From Harryflintia acetispora (GTDB taxonomy: Bacteria > Bacillota > Clostridia > Oscillospirales > Ruminococcaceae), in assembly GCA_004340125.1 (NCBI GenBank), contig SLUK01000013.1:42240-106239 (forward strand): a stretch of DNA of 64,000 nt. Reading direction: 5' to 3'. The position numbers and the translations under genes were made by a program. The notes below the pieces were generated by a model. It did not search any database. It was not told where the DNA came from and worked only from the letters and a program-made list of their open reading frames with translations. Each line of letters opens with the position of its first letter. The first letter of the stretch is position 1. Shown piece after piece: positions 1 to 8,696 of the stretch.

Positions 1-2967
1 CGCTACATCCTGCTTTCCTATAATAATATGGGGCGCAAGGGGGACGAGCGCTCGAACGCCAAGATTTCGGACGAGGACATCCTGCGCATCCTGCGCCGCA
101 AGGGGGAGGTCAAGGTCTTTTCGACCGGCTACCGGGCCTTCTCGGCGGGCAAGAGCCAGATCAGCGAGAACGCCGAGCGGCTCTTCCTGTGCATCTGCCG
201 CCCCGAACGGCAGCAGATGGCCTCGCCGCTCAACTACACCGGGGGCAAATATAAGCTCCTGCCCCAGCTGCTGCCCCACTTCCCGAAGGGGGTGGAGCGC
301 TTTGTCGACCTGTTCTGCGGGGGATGCAACGTCGGGCTCTCCTGCGGCTGCTCGAAGGTGCTTTTTTCGGACGACAACGCGCCGCTGCTTGCCCTCTACG
401 AGACCCTGCGCACCCTGCCGAAGGAGGAAACCTTCCGCCTGGTCGGGGAGCTGATCGACCGTTACGGCCTTTCGCGGGTGAGCGAGCACGGCTACGAGCA
501 CTACGGCTGCGACGGCGCCAACGGTTTGGCCGAATACAACCGTCCGGGCTATCTGCGCCTGCGGGAGGACTTCAACCGTTACCCGCTCAGGGATGCGCGC
601 TACTATATCATGCTCTATGTGCTGATCGTTTTTTCCTTCAACAACCAGATCCGCTTCAACAAGCGCGGGGAGTTTAACCTTCCGCCCGGCAAGCGGGATT
701 TCAATAATAAGATGACCCAAAAGCTCTCTTCCTTCATCGACCGGCTGCAGAGCGGAGACTATGAGTTCCTGTGCAGCGACTTTAGGCGGCTCGATCCGTC
801 GATGTTCCATAAGGGGGATTTCGTCTATGCCGACCCGCCCTATCTGATCGCCTGCGCGACCTACAACGAGCAGGGCGGCTGGGGCGAGCGGGAGGAGCGG
901 GCCCTCTTCGATTTCCTCGACGAGCTGGATAAAAGGGGGGTTCCCTTCGCGCTCTCGAACGTGCTGCGAAGCAAGGGGCGGCAGAACGACCTGCTGCTTT
1001 CCTGGCTCAAATCGAAAGGGGGACGCTATAAGGTGGCCGATCTCAAATACAGCTATTCCAACGCGAGCTATCAGACCAAAGACCGCACCTCGGGCGCGCT
1101 GGAGGTGCTGGTGACCAACTACTCCCTCGACGCCTCGGGCGCGCTGGTGGAGGAACCGGGCGAAGGCAAGCCGGGGCTCAAGCGCCTTTGGAGCATGTCC
1201 ACCACCGTGCGAAACCCCTACCGCATCCGCGACTTCTTGGCGACGCTCCAGCAGCTCGAGGGCAGGGAGTGGAACAACGAGACCCAGGTGCGCTTCCAGA
1301 CCCTGCTGATCCAAAACCGGCTCTACCGGCCGGGGGACGGGGGGCTGAGCGAACGGCAGCGGGAAATGCTCGGCGACCCGTTCTATGAGATGACCTACGA
1401 CGAGGCAAGTGAAATCTTCAGGCAGAAGAATTACCAGGACCCGCCGATGCGCGGGCGCACCTCCTTTAAACCCCTGGAAAAATGGGGGCTGGCCTTCATC
1501 CTGGACGGCAGGATCGCCATCTCCCAGGTGGGGCATCGCCTGCTGCTGGGCGAGGAAGAGGTGGACGACGTCTGTTTTCGCAGCCTCTTAAAGTGGCAGT
1601 ACCCGAACCCCCTCTCCAACCAGTTCGCCGCCAGTGCGGGATACGATGTGAAGCCCTTCGTGGCGACGCTGCAGCTCATTAGCCGGGTCAACGGGCTGTG
1701 CGCCGAGCGGGGCCAGAAGCAAAAGGGGATCTCCCGCACCGAGTTTGGGATCTTCGCCCTGTCGCTTTGCAGCTGGCGGGACGTCGAGCGGGCGGCCAGC
1801 GCCCTGCTCGATTTCCGCGCGCGCTATGAGGAGCTCGCGCATGACCGGAACGCCCAGCATGAATTTTACCTGCAGACCATCGCCACCTGGCTACGGGACT
1901 ATCAAAACGCCAATGAGCAGAACATCAGGGACTACGCCGACAACGCGATCCGCTACTTCCGCCTGACCAAGTATATCTATATCCGGGGCGGGGGATACTA
2001 CGTGGACCTGGAGCCGCGCCGCCAGCGGGAGCTTCATGAGCTGCTGCGCGCCGACTGCGGCGCCGCGCGGTCCTTCGCGGACAAGGAGGAGTACGTGCGC
2101 TACCTCTCGGATTACGAGAGCTATCCGCTGCCCTGGGAGAGCGCGCGGCAGCTGCGCAGAATCGCCCTGGGGATCGCCGAGGAGCTGGGCGCGCTCTGCC
2201 GGGAGCTCGGGCTGCCGGAGAGCGCGTACCCGCTCGGGGAGGACGTGGCGGCGCTCAAAGAGGGGATCCGCTTCCTGCGCGCCGAGCGCCTGCGGCTGCA
2301 AAACCTTTCGCTCTCGCGGCGGCTGCGGCAGGGCGAGGAGTTCGCGCGCATCATCGACGCGCTTGGGAATATCACCCACCAGCCCGAGCGCCCGAGCGTG
2401 GCGCTGGAAAAGTGGGCGCGCCTGGCGCTTCAGGCCATCGGGGACGCCAAGGCGATCATCCCCAACTGCCCGATGGGCGACGACAATGAGCCCACCTTCA
2501 CCGCCCCGGGGGACAAGGCGGACATCGAGACCGACTACGGCGACTATGGCGGGATCTGCGAAGTGACCATGCTCACCTCCCGCGACCAGTGGTACAACGA
2601 GGGCCAGCCGGTCCAGCGGCACCTGCGCGACTATGAGGCGCGCAGCGGCTACCAGGACAACTACTGCCTCTTCGTCTCGCCGCGGTTGCACCGGGACACC
2701 TGCAACACCTTCTTCATGGCGGCGCGCTACGAGTTCGAGGGCCGGCCGCAGAAGATCGTCCCGCTGAGTATAGCCCAGCTGCGCCAGCTGCTCGAGGGGA
2801 TCCGGGCGCTGCGTGAAGCGGGCGGCGACTTCGGCAGAGGCGAGCTGCGCGACTTCTATGAGCGGGCGCTGCCCGTCGAGGGAATCTCCTCCGACCAGTG
2901 GCCCGCGCACATCCAGCGGGTGCTGAATGAGACCTTCCCCCCGGCGCAGCGGGCGCTGGGCGCTTAA
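1..2967 (+). CDS. Methylase-methylase-AlwI-type endonuclease fusion, 5' end outside window
   Basis: The frame is open from base 1, so the true start lies upstream. The first ~70 codons (LLSYNN near bases 13-30, then KVFSTGYRAFSAGKS) look like the C-terminal end of a D12-class DNA adenine methylase. A complete second D12 methylase follows: SAM motif TGGKYKLLPQL (near 238-270), DLFCGGCNVGL (307-340) and the catalytic DPPY (about 832-843). From about base 1195 the chain becomes an AlwI-family type IIS endonuclease (TTVRNPYRIRDFLATLQ at its start). A PD-(D/E)XK-like cluster of acidic residues, GDKADIETDYG and CEVTM, lies at about 2509-2570. AlwI-family enzymes cut beside an asymmetric site and need two methylases, one per strand. 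Here both methylases appear to be in one chain with the nuclease. The next gene begins 32 bp downstream and is unrelated. Family assignment is strong; site specificity cannot be read. Confidence 0.88.
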   Translation, partial: RYILLSYNNMGRKGDERSNAKISDEDILRILRRKGEVKVFSTGYRAFSAGKSQISENAERLFLCICRPERQQMASPLNYTGGKYKLLPQLLPHFPKGVERFVDLFCGGCNVGLSCGCSKVLFSDDNAPLLALYETLRTLPKEETFRLVGELIDRYGLSRVSEHGYEHYGCDGANGLAEYNRPGYLRLREDFNRYPLRDARYYIMLYVLIVFSFNNQIRFNKRGEFNLPPGKRDFNNKMTQKLSSFIDRLQSGDYEFLCSDFRRLDPSMFHKGDFVYADPPYLIACATYNEQGGWGEREERALFDFLDELDKRGVPFALSNVLRSKGRQNDLLLSWLKSKGGRYKVADLKYSYSNASYQTKDRTSGALEVLVTNYSLDASGALVEEPGEGKPGLKRLWSMSTTVRNPYRIRDFLATLQQLEGREWNNETQVRFQTLLIQNRLYRPGDGGLSERQREMLGDPFYEMTYDEASEIFRQKNYQDPPMRGRTSFKPLEKWGLAFILDGRIAISQVGHRLLLGEEEVDDVCFRSLLKWQYPNPLSNQFAASAGYDVKPFVATLQLISRVNGLCAERGQKQKGISRTEFGIFALSLCSWRDVERAASALLDFRARYEELAHDRNAQHEFYLQTIATWLRDYQNANEQNIRDYADNAIRYFRLTKYIYIRGGGYYVDLEPRRQRELHELLRADCGAARSFADKEEYVRYLSDYESYPLPWESARQLRRIALGIAEELGALCRELGLPESAYPLGEDVAALKEGIRFLRAERLRLQNLSLSRRLRQGEEFARIIDALGNITHQPERPSVALEKWARLALQAIGDAKAIIPNCPMGDDNEPTFTAPGDKADIETDYGDYGGICEVTMLTSRDQWYNEGQPVQRHLRDYEARSGYQDNYCLFVSPRLHRDTCNTFFMAARYEFEGRPQKIVPLSIAQLRQLLEGIRALREAGGDFGRGELRDFYERALPVEGISSDQWPAHIQRVLNETFPPAQRALGA

Positions 2968-2999
2968 ACAGGATACCGATCATCAAAGGAGATACACAT

Positions 3000-4181
3000 A
3001 TGATTATTGAACCGAAAGTCAGAGGGTTTATCTGCACCACCGCCCATCCCGAGGGGTGCCGCCAGAACGTGCGCCGCCAGATCGACTATGTGAAGGCGCG
3101 CCCCAAAACCGAGGGGCCCAAAAGGGTGCTCGTCATCGGCGCCTCGACCGGCTACGGCCTCGCCTCGCGGATCGCCGCGGCCTATTCCAGCGATGCCGCC
3201 ACCATCGGGATCATCTTCGACAAGCCCGCCAGCGGCTCGCGCACCGCGTCGGCCGGATGGTACAACACCGCAGCCTTCGAGCAGTTCGCCCACCGCGACG
3301 GGCTCTACGCCCAAACCTTAAACGGCGACGCGTTCTCGGCCGAGATGAAGGCGCAGACGGTGGAGCTGATTAAACAGGACCTCGGGCAGGTGGACCTGGT
3401 GGTCTACTCGCTGGCGGCTCCCCGGCGCACCATGCCGGATGGCACGGTGGTCTCCTCGGTGCTCAAAACGGTGGGGGAGCCCTACACCAACAAGACCATC
3501 GACCTGCGAAGCCGCCAGCTCTCCGAGATCACCATCGAGCCGGCAAGCGGGGAGGAGATCGAGGACACCATCAAGGTGATGGGCGGCGGGGACTGGCTGG
3601 ACTGGATGACCCTGCTGCACCGCGAGGGGGTCCTGGCCCCGCAGGCGGTGACGGTGGCCTATTCCTATATCGGCCCGGTGCTGACCCACCCGATGTACCT
3701 CGACGGGTCGATCGGGCAGGCCAAGCGGGACCTGTACGACACGGCGAAGAGGATCACCGCCGGGCTGCCGGGGGTGCGCGGCTACATCTCGGTCAACAAG
3801 GCGCTGGTCACCCAGTCGAGCGCGGCGATCCCGATCGTGCCGCTGTACATCTCGCTGCTTTACAAGGTAATGAAGCAAAAGGGCCTGCATGAGGGGTGCA
3901 TTGAGCAGATGTGGCGGCTGCTGCACGACAAGCTCTATTCGGCATCCCCGGTGCTGGATCCGGACGGCCAGCTGCGGCTGGACGACCTCGAGATGCTCCC
4001 CGAGGTGCAGCAGGAGATCGAGCGGATGTGGGGGACGCTGGATGAACGGGGCGTCGAGCAGCTGGCCGACATCGACGGGTACTGGGAGGACTTTTATCAG
4101 ATGTTCGGCTTCGCGATTCCGGGGGTGGACTATACCGCCGATTGCGACCCGACGGTGGAGATCGAAAGCCTGGCACAATGA
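3000..4181 (+). CDS. fabV: FabV-type enoyl-ACP / trans-2-enoyl-CoA reductase
   Basis: The 393-residue product matches the FabV/Ter family in length and pattern. This cytoplasmic NAD(P)H-dependent reductase saturates trans-2-enoyl thioesters, either in fatty-acid synthesis (ACP form) or in butyryl-CoA formation (CoA form). Visible features are an N-terminal segment before the Rossmann motif GASTGYGLAS (residues 47-56), SLAAPRRT near 137-144, and the family signature Y-x8-K (Y233, K242), which has two more residues between Tyr and Lys than classical SDRs. The start ATG is preceded by AAAGGAGA at a good distance. It stands alone between the restriction gene and a strong terminator. The sequence does not decide between a lipid-synthesis and a fermentation role. 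Confidence 0.93.
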   Translation: MIIEPKVRGFICTTAHPEGCRQNVRRQIDYVKARPKTEGPKRVLVIGASTGYGLASRIAAAYSSDAATIGIIFDKPASGSRTASAGWYNTAAFEQFAHRDGLYAQTLNGDAFSAEMKAQTVELIKQDLGQVDLVVYSLAAPRRTMPDGTVVSSVLKTVGEPYTNKTIDLRSRQLSEITIEPASGEEIEDTIKVMGGGDWLDWMTLLHREGVLAPQAVTVAYSYIGPVLTHPMYLDGSIGQAKRDLYDTAKRITAGLPGVRGYISVNKALVTQSSAAIPIVPLYISLLYKVMKQKGLHEGCIEQMWRLLHDKLYSASPVLDPDGQLRLDDLEMLPEVQQEIERMWGTLDERGVEQLADIDGYWEDFYQMFGFAIPGVDYTADCDPTVEIESLAQ

Positions 4182-4194
4182 TAAAATATAAGAA

Positions 4195-4232
4195 GGGCCC
4201 GGGAAAGGCGAAAACCTTTCCCGGGCCCTTTT
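4195..4232 (+). terminator. Rho-independent terminator of fabV
   Basis: Fourteen-base arms (4195-4208 and 4215-4228, GGGCCCGGGAAAGG and its complement) enclose CGAAAA and are followed by TTTT. The distal arm and the following TTTTATGC are nearly repeated at 7177-7200. Confidence 0.9.
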
Positions 4233-4245
4233 ATGCCAGGACATG

Positions 4246-4334
4246 AAAAAGACCGCAAGCAAGGCCTGCTTGCGGTCATATTATGATGTAAACTCATATA
4301 AAGGTGGAGGAAAACCCCCAGACCCTTCCAGTTC
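4246..4334 (-). ncRNA. Small RNA, type I antitoxin-like, about 89 nt
   Basis: On the minus strand a clear promoter (4341-4369) would start an RNA near 4334. It runs to a strong hairpin, GACCGCAAGCA paired with TGCTTGCGGTC (4251-4277), followed by TTTTT (4250-4246). No open frame of useful length lies in it. The layout (promoter, short G/C-patched RNA, hairpin with bases GACCGCAAGC) resembles, from memory, antisense RNAs opposite small holin-like toxin genes in Firmicutes. No toxin frame is visible on the opposite strand here, so it may be an orphan or a remnant. The transcript is inferred from promoter plus terminator only. Confidence 0.5.
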
Positions 4335-4340
4335 TTTCTA

Positions 4341-4369
4341 AGTATATCCTGTTCTGGCGAAAAATGCAA
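4341..4369 (-). promoter_or_regulatory. Promoter of the small RNA
   Basis: Reading the minus strand, -35 TTGCAT (4369-4364) and -10 TATACT (4346-4341) are separated by exactly 17 bp. Transcription would start near 4334. Confidence 0.6.
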
Positions 4370-4457
4370 GGGAATTTGGTGGTTTTCGGCGGGTTCCCGC
4401 GAAGAAAACGACCCCAAGAAGGCCTTGCTAACGGTCTTTCTTAAAAGGGGGATTTTC

Positions 4458-4760
4458 ATGAAAACGAAACTGTTTGCCATCATCCTGTCCGCGCTGACGC
4501 TGTGCGTCCTGGGCGGATTTTCGTCGGGGGGAAACGGCGGCAGCCCGGAACATCCGAAACCGGATGTTCCGGGCCTGATCGCCGCCGGGGACCGCGAGGC
4601 CCTGGGGAGAATCTACACCGCGATGTTTGAGCGCGGGGAGCTCAGCGAGGAGGAATACGCCCTCGCTGAAAAATGGGACTGGATCATTCCGGACGAAGAA
4701 AAAATTCCTTTGGATGACTTCTCGATCGGGGAGGTCAGCACCGGGGTGGTGGTACCGTGA
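4458..4760 (+). CDS. Small secreted protein, function unknown
   Basis: A 100-residue protein starting MKTKLFAIILSALTLCVL, a typical signal peptide with no clear lipobox. It is followed by a Gly/Ser/Pro-rich linker and an acidic helical segment (IYTAMFERGELSEEEYALAEKW). ATG 4458 is chosen because AAAGGGGG sits at normal spacing and the signal peptide then begins correctly; an upstream in-frame ATG at 4425 lacks this. Its stop overlaps the GTG of the next gene in a GTGA, so the two are probably translated together. The conserved-looking EEEYALAEKW patch may be a short processing or interaction segment. Not assigned to a family. Confidence 0.7.
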   Translation: MKTKLFAIILSALTLCVLGGFSSGGNGGSPEHPKPDVPGLIAAGDREALGRIYTAMFERGELSEEEYALAEKWDWIIPDEEKIPLDDFSIGEVSTGVVVP

Positions 4761-7153
4761 AGGAGCTCGTTTCCCGCAGGGCAGTTTGTCTCTCGCTGGC
4801 CCTGTCTTTGACCCTCGGGCTCTGTCTGCCCGCCGGGGCCACCCTCGGCGAGAGCGGCGGGGAGCGGGTGCCCCAGGGCGCCGCGCCGCGCAACACCCCG
4901 GCGGCGGCCCTCGCGCTTGCGCGCGGCGCGGCCGCCTCGGCCGGGCCGGAGAAGATCTTCATCCCGCTCTCTTCAGGTGATTCGCAGATCGCAAGCTTTC
5001 TGGTGACTGCCAAAACCGGGGACGAGCCGCCCATCGCCGGCAGCTACGACCCCGCGAAGGGCCGGGCCGAAATCCCGCTCGTTCCGCCGCCGCAGAGAGA
5101 TACCGACTACGAGATCACCGTGACCTCGGTTTCCGACCAGCCCGGCCTGCGGGCCCCGGCGACAAAAACGGTGCGCCACACCTACCCGGCTGTGAAGTCG
5201 ATCGCCCTCTCGGGCCCCGCGGCCCTGCGGGCGGGAGAGGGCGCCACGGTGGGCGCGGCGCTCTCTCCCCACCAGGACTATGTTTCCCCGGTGCGCTGGG
5301 CAAGCAGCAACGAGGCGGTATTGTCCATCATCCCCGGGGCGAATGACCGCAGCGTTACCATCAGCGCCCTCAAGGGCGGGACGGCGACCGTCACGGCCAG
5401 CATTTACGAGGGCGCCGACACGGTTACCGGCTCGATGAGCGTGACGGTGGTGCCCGCCGGGGGCGGGGGGAGCGAGGGGTCGGCCTTCTGGGTCACCCCC
5501 GAGAGCTACACCCTCTTCACCTCCGGGACGGCGGACGAGACCGCCTTCACCGTGGCGGCCCTCTTCTCGCCCGGGGACGAGGCCACCCCGGTGAGCTGGA
5601 GCACGGATAAAACCGGGATCGTGGAATTGCAGGAGGTCCCCGGCCAGCCGAATCAGAAACGGGTGGTGGCCAAGGCCCCCGGCAGGGCGGCCATCACCGC
5701 CGCCACGGCGGGGGGCTTGCTCTCGGACAGCTGCGTTGTCACCGTCTACCAGATCGGGGACGGCAGCGGGAGCGGGGAGGACATCACGGTGAAGCCCCCG
5801 GACGACCCCGCCGACGGGAGCTACCAGTACATCGTGAACGGCAGGCTGGTGCTCTATACCAATGGCACGCCGAATAGCGCCAACCTGAGCGGGAGCATAT
5901 CGGTCACCCCGTCGCCGCCCAGTCCCCCGCAGCCCGCCTGGGCGAGCGGGAATCCGGGCGTTGCGGCGGTGGACCAAAATGGGAACGTCAGGGCAGTGGC
6001 GGCGGGGGAGACGACCGTCACCGCCACGCTGGCGGGGAAGACGGGGAGCATCCCGGTGACGGTCTACACCATCGCAAACGGCAGTCTGAGTATTACCGGG
6101 GCAAAGAACCTCGTTCACGACGGCAGTCCGGCGAGCGCGGCGCTCAGCGCCGTCTATTCCGGCCTGCCCAGCGGCGCGCGGCCGCTGACGAGCTGGCAGT
6201 CGAGCAACAACGGGGTACTCTCCCTCTCGCCGGCGGCGGGGGGTTCCACCACTGCGGCGGCGCAAGGTAAGGGGACGGCCACCGTCACGGCCAGCGGGGG
6301 CGGGCAGAGCGCGACGGCGAACATCAGCGTCGGGCAGGCGGTGACGGGGATCACGGTCAGCGCCGCCACGGCAACCGTCAAGGCCGGGGAAACGACCACG
6401 GTGAGCGCGAGTATACAACCCGCGAACGCCGACAACCGGACAATCAACTGGACGAGCAGCAATCCGGCGGTAGCCACGGTAAGCCCCGGCAGCAGCGGCA
6501 GCGGGGCGGCCGTCACCATCACCGGCGTGGCAGTGGGGACGGCCACCATCACGGCGACCGCCGCCGGGAACGCCGGACTCTCCAAGACCATTCCGGTAAA
6601 GGTCCAGTCGAACGCCCCGGTGGACGACAGCGGCAATTCCATGGAGGAGGGCAAGACAATCACCTGGGGAGGTAAGAGCTGGTGGGTAATCCACGACCAC
6701 GGCGAGGACTTCGGAGGCAACACCGGCTCGGTCGTGCTGCTGGCGAATTTTAGTGGAGCAGCTGTGACCGGTTGGTATAACGGCGCCAGAAGCTTTTACG
6801 ATTCTCTTCCTCTTACTGCCGAGCAAAAAGCGAAGATATCACCGCACAAGACGGTAGGAACCGGTTATGGTATGGCGTGGGCGCCGAGCGCAAAAGAAGT
6901 CTACGGGAGCAACGGCGACTACGCTGTAGACGAGAAGGAACTCCCCACCCTCACGCAGTTCAGCTATTTTGCGAAGAACGGGGTAACAGTCAATAATTGT
7001 AGCCTGGTTAGAGAGGTATATGGCGGGGATTCCCTGCTGCGCAATGATGCTGGAAGGGGCTACTATGCCATGGTAAATGCAAGCGGTAGTCTAGGTCGTG
7101 GAGTCACAACTATCAGCCGCCCCATACGCTACTGCCTCATCCTCAACCCCTGA
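4757..7153 (+). CDS. Secreted Ig-like (Big_2) repeat protein with C-terminal DUF6273-like domain
   Basis: The 798-residue product starts at a GTG overlapping the previous stop. It has a signal peptide (CLSLALSLTLGLCLPAGA). Five Big_2-type bacterial Ig repeats follow at roughly residues 145-235, 245-330, 350-440, 445-520 and 520-605, recognised by recurring W-x-SSN-x-V and G-x-ATITAT patterns. The C-terminal ~180 residues (ITWGGKSWWVI to the end) resemble DUF6273, a domain often found at the end of clostridial surface proteins. No sortase motif or SLH domain is seen, so attachment is unclear. Codon use changes in the last ~400 bp: the DNA becomes richer in A/T than the GC-heavy repeats. A bidirectional terminator follows. 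A surface or secreted binding role is inferred. Confidence 0.85.
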   Translation: MKELVSRRAVCLSLALSLTLGLCLPAGATLGESGGERVPQGAAPRNTPAAALALARGAAASAGPEKIFIPLSSGDSQIASFLVTAKTGDEPPIAGSYDPAKGRAEIPLVPPPQRDTDYEITVTSVSDQPGLRAPATKTVRHTYPAVKSIALSGPAALRAGEGATVGAALSPHQDYVSPVRWASSNEAVLSIIPGANDRSVTISALKGGTATVTASIYEGADTVTGSMSVTVVPAGGGGSEGSAFWVTPESYTLFTSGTADETAFTVAALFSPGDEATPVSWSTDKTGIVELQEVPGQPNQKRVVAKAPGRAAITAATAGGLLSDSCVVTVYQIGDGSGSGEDITVKPPDDPADGSYQYIVNGRLVLYTNGTPNSANLSGSISVTPSPPSPPQPAWASGNPGVAAVDQNGNVRAVAAGETTVTATLAGKTGSIPVTVYTIANGSLSITGAKNLVHDGSPASAALSAVYSGLPSGARPLTSWQSSNNGVLSLSPAAGGSTTAAAQGKGTATVTASGGGQSATANISVGQAVTGITVSAATATVKAGETTTVSASIQPANADNRTINWTSSNPAVATVSPGSSGSGAAVTITGVAVGTATITATAAGNAGLSKTIPVKVQSNAPVDDSGNSMEEGKTITWGGKSWWVIHDHGEDFGGNTGSVVLLANFSGAAVTGWYNGARSFYDSLPLTAEQKAKISPHKTVGTGYGMAWAPSAKEVYGSNGDYAVDEKELPTLTQFSYFAKNGVTVNNCSLVREVYGGDSLLRNDAGRGYYAMVNASGSLGRGVTTISRPIRYCLILNP

Positions 7154-7154
7154 C

Positions 7155-7196
7155 AAAAAAGCCCGGGAAAGGCATTTGCCTTTCCCGGGTCCTTTT
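7155..7196. terminator. Bidirectional terminator between two converging genes
   Basis: Arms 7162-7174 and 7177-7189 (CCCGGGAAAGGCA and complement) with a 2-base loop. There are six A on the left and TTTT on the right, so it can work in both directions. The right T-run contains the stop codon of the xylulokinase gene. Confidence 0.88.
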
Positions 7197-8691
7197 ATGC
7201 ATCCTCCCGCAGCTGCCGCAGGAGGGGATAGGCCCTGCGGTAACGCCGGTATTCCCGCTCGTAGCGCGCGTGCTGCGCGGGGCTAAAGGCCACCCGCTCC
7301 CCGCCCATGCCGTCCCCGGACGGGGCCGGCGCTTGGCCGCAGGCGGCCAGGTAGGCGAGCCGGCAGGCGCCCGCCGCCGTGGCCTGCTCCCCGGCGGGGA
7401 GCAGCAGGTCGTGCCCCAGAATGTCCGCCAGGATCTGCCGCCAGAGGCCGCTCCTTGCCCCGCCGCCCGAGAGGCAGAGGGTGCGGATCCGTCCGGCGCC
7501 CCCCAGCGCCTCGAAGCAGTCGCGCACGCCGTAGCCCACCCCTTCGAGGAGCGCGCGGCAGAGGTCCTGCCGGGTGTGCCCGCTGCCGAGCCCTAGGAAG
7601 GCCCCCCGGGTCCCCTCGTCGAAGTAGGGGCTGCCGGTGCCATTTAGATATGGCGCGAAGAGGAGGCCGCGCGCGCCCGGCTCGCTCTCGGCGGCGTAAC
7701 GGTCCAGCCGCGCGAAGGGGGAGAGGGCGGCCTCCTCCTCATCCCGGGCGGGCAGCTCCCCCACCTGCTCCAAAAACCAGCGCAGGCAGTAGGCGGCGCT
7801 CGGCAGGGCGCACAGCGAAAACCGGCTGCCGGGGGAGAGGAAGGAGAAGAGATAGCTCCCCTTCGCACAGCCGGCGCCCGGCGCGCCGAGGGAGAGCACC
7901 TGTCCGGCGGTGCCGAGGTTTAAGAGCGCTTCGCCCGCCTGTGTCAGCCCGCTGCCGAGCACGCTGCACGCGAGGTCCCCCGCGCCCACCGCCACCGGGA
8001 TCCCCTGCGGCAGCGCGAGGGCGGCGGCGCTCTCCCGGCAAAGGGAGCCGCCCGCGGCGAAGGAGGGCAGCAGCCCGGGGAAGAGGGCGGGGCGCAGCCC
8101 CAGCGCCCTTATAGCTTCGGCGCTCCAGGCGTTGGTTTCAAAATCGTAGAGCAGGCTGCCCGAGGCGTCGGTGTGGTCGCTCGCCAGCTCCCCGGTCAGT
8201 CGGTAGCGGATGTAGTCCTTGCAGAAGAGCACCGTGGCGGCCCGCTCCATCCGCTCGGGCTCATGGCGCAGCAGCCAGAGGAGCTTTGGCGCGGTGTAGG
8301 CGCAGGAGGCCGGGTTTTGCAGCCGCTCAAAGAGCGTCTCGCCCAGCAGCTTTTGGAGCCCTGCCGCCTCCTTGGCGCAGCGGGTGTCGCACCAGGTGAT
8401 GCATCCCCCCACCGGCTCGCCGTGCCCATCCAGCAGCACCGGCCCGTGCATCTGGGCGCAAAGGCCGATGGCGCAGACCCCGGCGTACTCCCCGGGGAAT
8501 TCCTGCCGCAGCGCGGCGCAGGCGGCAACGGCCGCGCGCCACCAGTCCTGGGGGTCCTGTTCCATATGGCCGCCCTGGTTGCGGGAAAAGGGGTAGCCCT
8601 CCTGGCGCAGCGCCAGCTGCCGCCCACCGGGGGCAGAGAGAAGCGCCTTGACCCCGCCTGTTCCGAAATCGAGGGAGAGCAGGGTTTCCAT
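7195..8691 (-). CDS. xylB: Xylulokinase-like FGGY sugar kinase
   Basis: FGGY-family kinase of about 498 residues. The N-terminal ATPase motif LSLDFGTGGVKALL and the xylulokinase-type segments QMHGPVLLDGHG and ITWCDTR are clear. The C-terminal GGARSGLWRQILADILG is the usual FGGY signature. It phosphorylates a ketose such as D-xylulose with ATP in the cytoplasm. ATG 8691 fits the GAGGGG ribosome site; a GTG at 8700 in the same frame overlaps the preceding gene's stop and is possible. It is the last gene of the importer operon after the Gfo/Idh dehydrogenase, which suggests that the imported sugar or polyol is oxidised to a ketose and then phosphorylated. The exact sugar is not determined. Confidence 0.9.
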   Translation of the reverse strand: METLLSLDFGTGGVKALLSAPGGRQLALRQEGYPFSRNQGGHMEQDPQDWWRAAVAACAALRQEFPGEYAGVCAIGLCAQMHGPVLLDGHGEPVGGCITWCDTRCAKEAAGLQKLLGETLFERLQNPASCAYTAPKLLWLLRHEPERMERAATVLFCKDYIRYRLTGELASDHTDASGSLLYDFETNAWSAEAIRALGLRPALFPGLLPSFAAGGSLCRESAAALALPQGIPVAVGAGDLACSVLGSGLTQAGEALLNLGTAGQVLSLGAPGAGCAKGSYLFSFLSPGSRFSLCALPSAAYCLRWFLEQVGELPARDEEEAALSPFARLDRYAAESEPGARGLLFAPYLNGTGSPYFDEGTRGAFLGLGSGHTRQDLCRALLEGVGYGVRDCFEALGGAGRIRTLCLSGGGARSGLWRQILADILGHDLLLPAGEQATAAGACRLAYLAACGQAPAPSGDGMGGERVAFSPAQHARYEREYRRYRRAYPLLRQLREDA

Positions 8692-8696
8692 CCCGC

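Noticed and set aside
1891..2910. A 339-codon minus-strand frame inside the restriction gene.
   Set aside because: Proline/arginine/leucine-rich mirror of a GC-rich gene with no motif and no ribosome site.
6700..7153. Variable region of a diversity-generating retroelement at the end of the Ig-repeat protein.
   Set aside because: The composition changes there, but no reverse transcriptase or template repeat is present in the window.
4182..7200. An insertion sequence between the two similar terminators.
   Set aside because: No transposase, no target-site duplication and no terminal repeats other than the terminators themselves.
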